Below are positions 61,902-64,000 of a stretch of DNA of 64,000 nucleotides, piece after piece. The position numbers and the translations under genes were made by a program. A model generated the notes under the pieces. That model did no database searches, was not told the origin of the DNA, and saw only the letters and a list, made by a program, of their open reading frames with translations. The stretch lies in the NCBI RefSeq assembly GCF_014058685.1, contig NZ_CP059055.1, positions 558,001-622,000 of the forward strand. Direction: 5' to 3'. How positions within the stretch are numbered: position 1 is the stretch's first letter; every line of letters starts with the position of its first letter. The stretch comes from Lactobacillus johnsonii (GTDB lineage: Bacteria; Bacillota; Bacilli; Lactobacillales; Lactobacillaceae).

Positions 61902-63188
61902 TTATTCAACTCTAGCGATTTCTGCTTTAACTTTAATATTATTTCCTGCAATACTTGGTTTTTGACCATGTAGATTAAATTCAAGTTTAGTTTCAGGTCT
62001 AAAAAGCAAGACGTGAGTTGAGCCACCAAAGTGAAACATGCCTAATTGGTCTCCTTTATTAACATGTTGACCTACCCGAACGGTAATCTCATCACTAGAT
62101 ACTTCGGACATTCCGACTGCAATAAAGGCCATTAAACCAATTTTAGGATTATCAGCTTGAATAAAAATGACAGCTCGTGTTGCTGTTGAAGTAAGAAAGG
62201 CTTGCGAATCGTTAGCAGCTGCCGGGTCGGCACCTCTAGGATTTTCGAATCCTTGATATAAACTCTCTGCATAATAAGTGCCTGGTAAATTATATGCTTT
62301 GACAATTTTTCCGGAGACAGGACTGTTCCATCTATGATAACTTAGAGCACTTAAAAATGCTTGATATAATGTACCTCCTTCAAATTTGGAAGCCCATGGA
62401 TCTCCATCAAGTAGATCAACTAGAGAGTAAGGTTGACCTTTAATCCAAAATTTAGCTTTTAGGGGAAGATTGTGAGCGATGCGAAATGGGGCAGATTCAC
62501 AAGCATTAGCAATAGAATCAGCATCATCAGCATTTTGAACAGGACGTACTCCAGGATTAAAAGTTCGGGTAAAAAATTTATCCCATGAAGTAAATCCTAA
62601 ATGTTTAGTTTTATCATGATTAGGACAATTAAAGATGTTAAAGAAGTCGTCTCCGTAGGCAACTTTTGACATTTCATTTAGTGCATAGTCACTTAGCCAT
62701 CCAGTTTCAGAAGTGTTAAGAACATATGTAGAATCTGCCGTTTGAAGGAACTTTCCCCAATAGTCTAGAATGTTTTTCAAACAAGCATTAACTTTTGGAT
62801 TATTGAAAAAGACATAGCCTGCTTTCGTAGCCATAGGGTAATCAAAGATAGCATTAATTGGTGTTCCTACTAATCCAGTTTTATTAAATTCTGGTGCTCT
62901 TTGGATAATGCGATTAAGCATTAAAAGCATTTGCTGATAGGTCCGGACTTGCGGAGTACCAGTCGGAGTATCGACATCATTTACTGGAATTTCTGCGAAC
63001 ATTAATTGAGTAATATTGTAAATATATCTATCAGATTCTATTAAATGTTTAAGGGCTTGAACTGGTGGTAAGAGATATTGATTTTCTTCACTTTCTGCTT
63101 CTTTTAAAACTTTTCCAAGCCATTGATTAAAAAATTTTTGATCAGTTGGTAACCATTTACCAACATTATATGGGATTGTTTTTGACAT
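61902..63188 (-). CDS. soluble PSD-family pyruvoyl decarboxylase with PsiD-like N-terminal domain
   Basis: A 428-residue protein without membrane segments. Residues about 35-175 form the PSDC-type domain (PQVRTYQQMLLMLNRIIQRAPEF and GLVGTPINAIFDYPMAT), which is found in fungal and bacterial relatives, including tryptophan decarboxylase PsiD. The C-terminal PSD domain has YHRWNSPVSG and the self-cleavage site FHFGGSTHV, with Ser390 becoming the pyruvoyl group. Classical PSDs are membrane-bound and shorter. An amino acid may thus be the substrate rather than phosphatidylserine; this is inference. RBS AGAGGTG. Confidence 0.87.
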   Translation of the reverse strand: MSKTIPYNVGKWLPTDQKFFNQWLGKVLKEAESEENQYLLPPVQALKHLIESDRYIYNITQLMFAEIPVNDVDTPTGTPQVRTYQQMLLMLNRIIQRAPEFNKTGLVGTPINAIFDYPMATKAGYVFFNNPKVNACLKNILDYWGKFLQTADSTYVLNTSETGWLSDYALNEMSKVAYGDDFFNIFNCPNHDKTKHLGFTSWDKFFTRTFNPGVRPVQNADDADSIANACESAPFRIAHNLPLKAKFWIKGQPYSLVDLLDGDPWASKFEGGTLYQAFLSALSYHRWNSPVSGKIVKAYNLPGTYYAESLYQGFENPRGADPAAANDSQAFLTSTATRAVIFIQADNPKIGLMAFIAVGMSEVSSDEITVRVGQHVNKGDQLGMFHFGGSTHVLLFRPETKLEFNLHGQKPSIAGNNIKVKAEIARVE

Positions 63189-63265
63189 AATCTAGCACCT
63201 CTATAAAAATACTCTTTCAAATTAAAACTAGTGCTACTTTAGTTTGAAGTCAAAGAAAGTGCATT

Positions 63266-63299
63266 AAAAAAACAGCTGACTTTTACATCAGCTGTTTTT
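63266..63299. terminator. terminator-like hairpin upstream of the PsiD-like gene
   Basis: AAAAACAGCTGA / TCAGCTGTTTTT with A- and T-runs on both sides. It lies in the divergent gap to the beta-galactosidase remnant. Confidence 0.75.
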
Positions 63300-63373
63300 G
63301 TATACATTTAATTTGAATTTAAATATAAAAAATGGACGAATTGGAGTTTAAAAAAGCGATATGATTATTTTAA

Positions 63374-63996
63374 ATGAGTAAGTCCTACTTAGAAAAAATA
63401 AATAACTATGTTAAGAATGGTGGTAAGATAGTCGGCATTATATTAGCGGAGTTGTTGATGAAAATGATCTTGCCTATATGAATGAATGGCCAAAAGAACT
63501 ACAAAAAATTTACGGACTTGAGCCTCTTGAAACTGATGTTTTATATCCTGGGCAATCGAATTTAATTAATTTTGAAGGAAAAGAATATCCGGTGTATGAT
63601 TATTGCGAAACGCTAATTAACTGTACGGGAAAAGTTCTGGCTACATACAGTATAGATTTTTATCGAAATACACCTGCTATTGTTGAGCATTCCTACGGAG
63701 CTGGCAAAGGCTATTACCTTGCTTGTCGTACTGCTTATTCTTTCTTAGGAAAGTTTTATGAAAAAATAGCTAGTGAATTCGTTCCTGAAATTCCAATTAC
63801 AAAATTTAACAGTAGAGTGTCAATTCAAATACGTGAAAATAAATCAGAAAAATATTGGTTGGTTCAGAATTTTTCTGATAAAGAAGAAAAAATTGAATTG
63901 AGTTGTGAATTAGTTAATTTACTTGAAGATGTGAAAGATAAGGGAATAGTTGGCTTAAAGCCATTTGAGAGTAAAGTTTATAAATTATGTAGATAA
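63374..63996 (+). pseudogene. 3' remnant of a GH42 beta-galactosidase
   Basis: The reading NNYVKNGGKIVG is followed, after a one-base loss near 63437-63443, by ISGVVDENDLAYMNEWPKEL and then an open frame to the stop at 63994. This order matches the trimerisation domain of GH42 enzymes (NGG..V..Y.SG.VDENDL) and its C-terminal beta domain. Only about the last 205 residues of roughly 670 remain, so the catalytic barrel is gone. The frame from 63478 (172 residues) could still be translated but would be inactive. Confidence 0.82.
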
Positions 63997-64000
63997 ATAT

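Noticed and set aside
1-64000. tRNA or rRNA genes, CRISPR arrays or an origin
   Set aside because: None were recognised by eye on either strand; a tRNA search program would be decisive.

Overview
The window is low-GC Firmicute DNA and reads as chromosome of a Lactobacillus of the gasseri/johnsonii group. The evidence is the class II fructose-bisphosphate aldolase, PepC and PepD peptidases, a helveticin-J-like protein, a LacR-LacAB-LacFEG lactose/galactose PTS locus, an ISL3-type element and strong AGGAGG ribosome binding sites. The species call is inference from gene content; no 16S or tRNA gene was seen.

Layout. 1-3.4 kb: 3' end of a D-Ala-D-Ala carboxypeptidase, a T-box leader with argS, and fba. 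3.4-11.2 kb: an orphan RelE-like ORF, a LevR-type sigma-54 activator, then a mannose-class PTS (IIA, IIB, IIC, IID), an MgtC-like protein and rpoN behind a canonical -24/-12 promoter. The specialised sigma factor therefore lies inside the operon it should transcribe. 11.2-23.5 kb: housekeeping and stress genes (hpt, an amidotransferase, a free Met-sulfoxide reductase, ClC, Tag, an AEC carrier, a CPBP protease, GlpF), a helveticin J homologue, and two tandem DHA2 drug exporters. 23.5-26.7 kb: an accessory-looking patch with a broken small ORF, two small membrane proteins (one LLH-holin-like), a GNAT protein, and an AAA ATPase behind 10-bp phased repeats.

26.7-40.2 kb: two HAD phosphatases, YagU, an AraC regulator, a PyrR-controlled uracil permease, the lac locus, glutaminase and a PAP2 phosphatase. 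The lac antiterminator gene lacT is broken by two frameshifts and a stop, while its RNA target and terminator are intact. 40.2-54.7 kb: a large block for peptide and amino acid use. It holds a C45 Ntn-hydrolase, two duplicated permease-PepC modules around PepD, a tyrosine-decarboxylase-type enzyme with its exchanger, and a divergent APC permease. The decarboxylase promoter appears to carry an A14 tract in its spacer.

54.7-64 kb: a MarR-controlled efflux operon, a lipoprotein, an M42 aminopeptidase, a FetAB-type ABC exporter, a complete ISL3-family element with an exact 8-bp target duplication, a soluble PSD-family decarboxylase with the PsiD-like N-terminal domain, and a decayed 3' remnant of a GH42 beta-galactosidase.

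The most notable points are the disabled lacT beside an intact antiterminator site, the homopolymer in the tyrosine decarboxylase promoter, the PsiD-like decarboxylase, the self-driving rpoN operon, the duplicated peptidase/permease block, and a long inverted repeat covering the start site of a small EF-hand-like protein.
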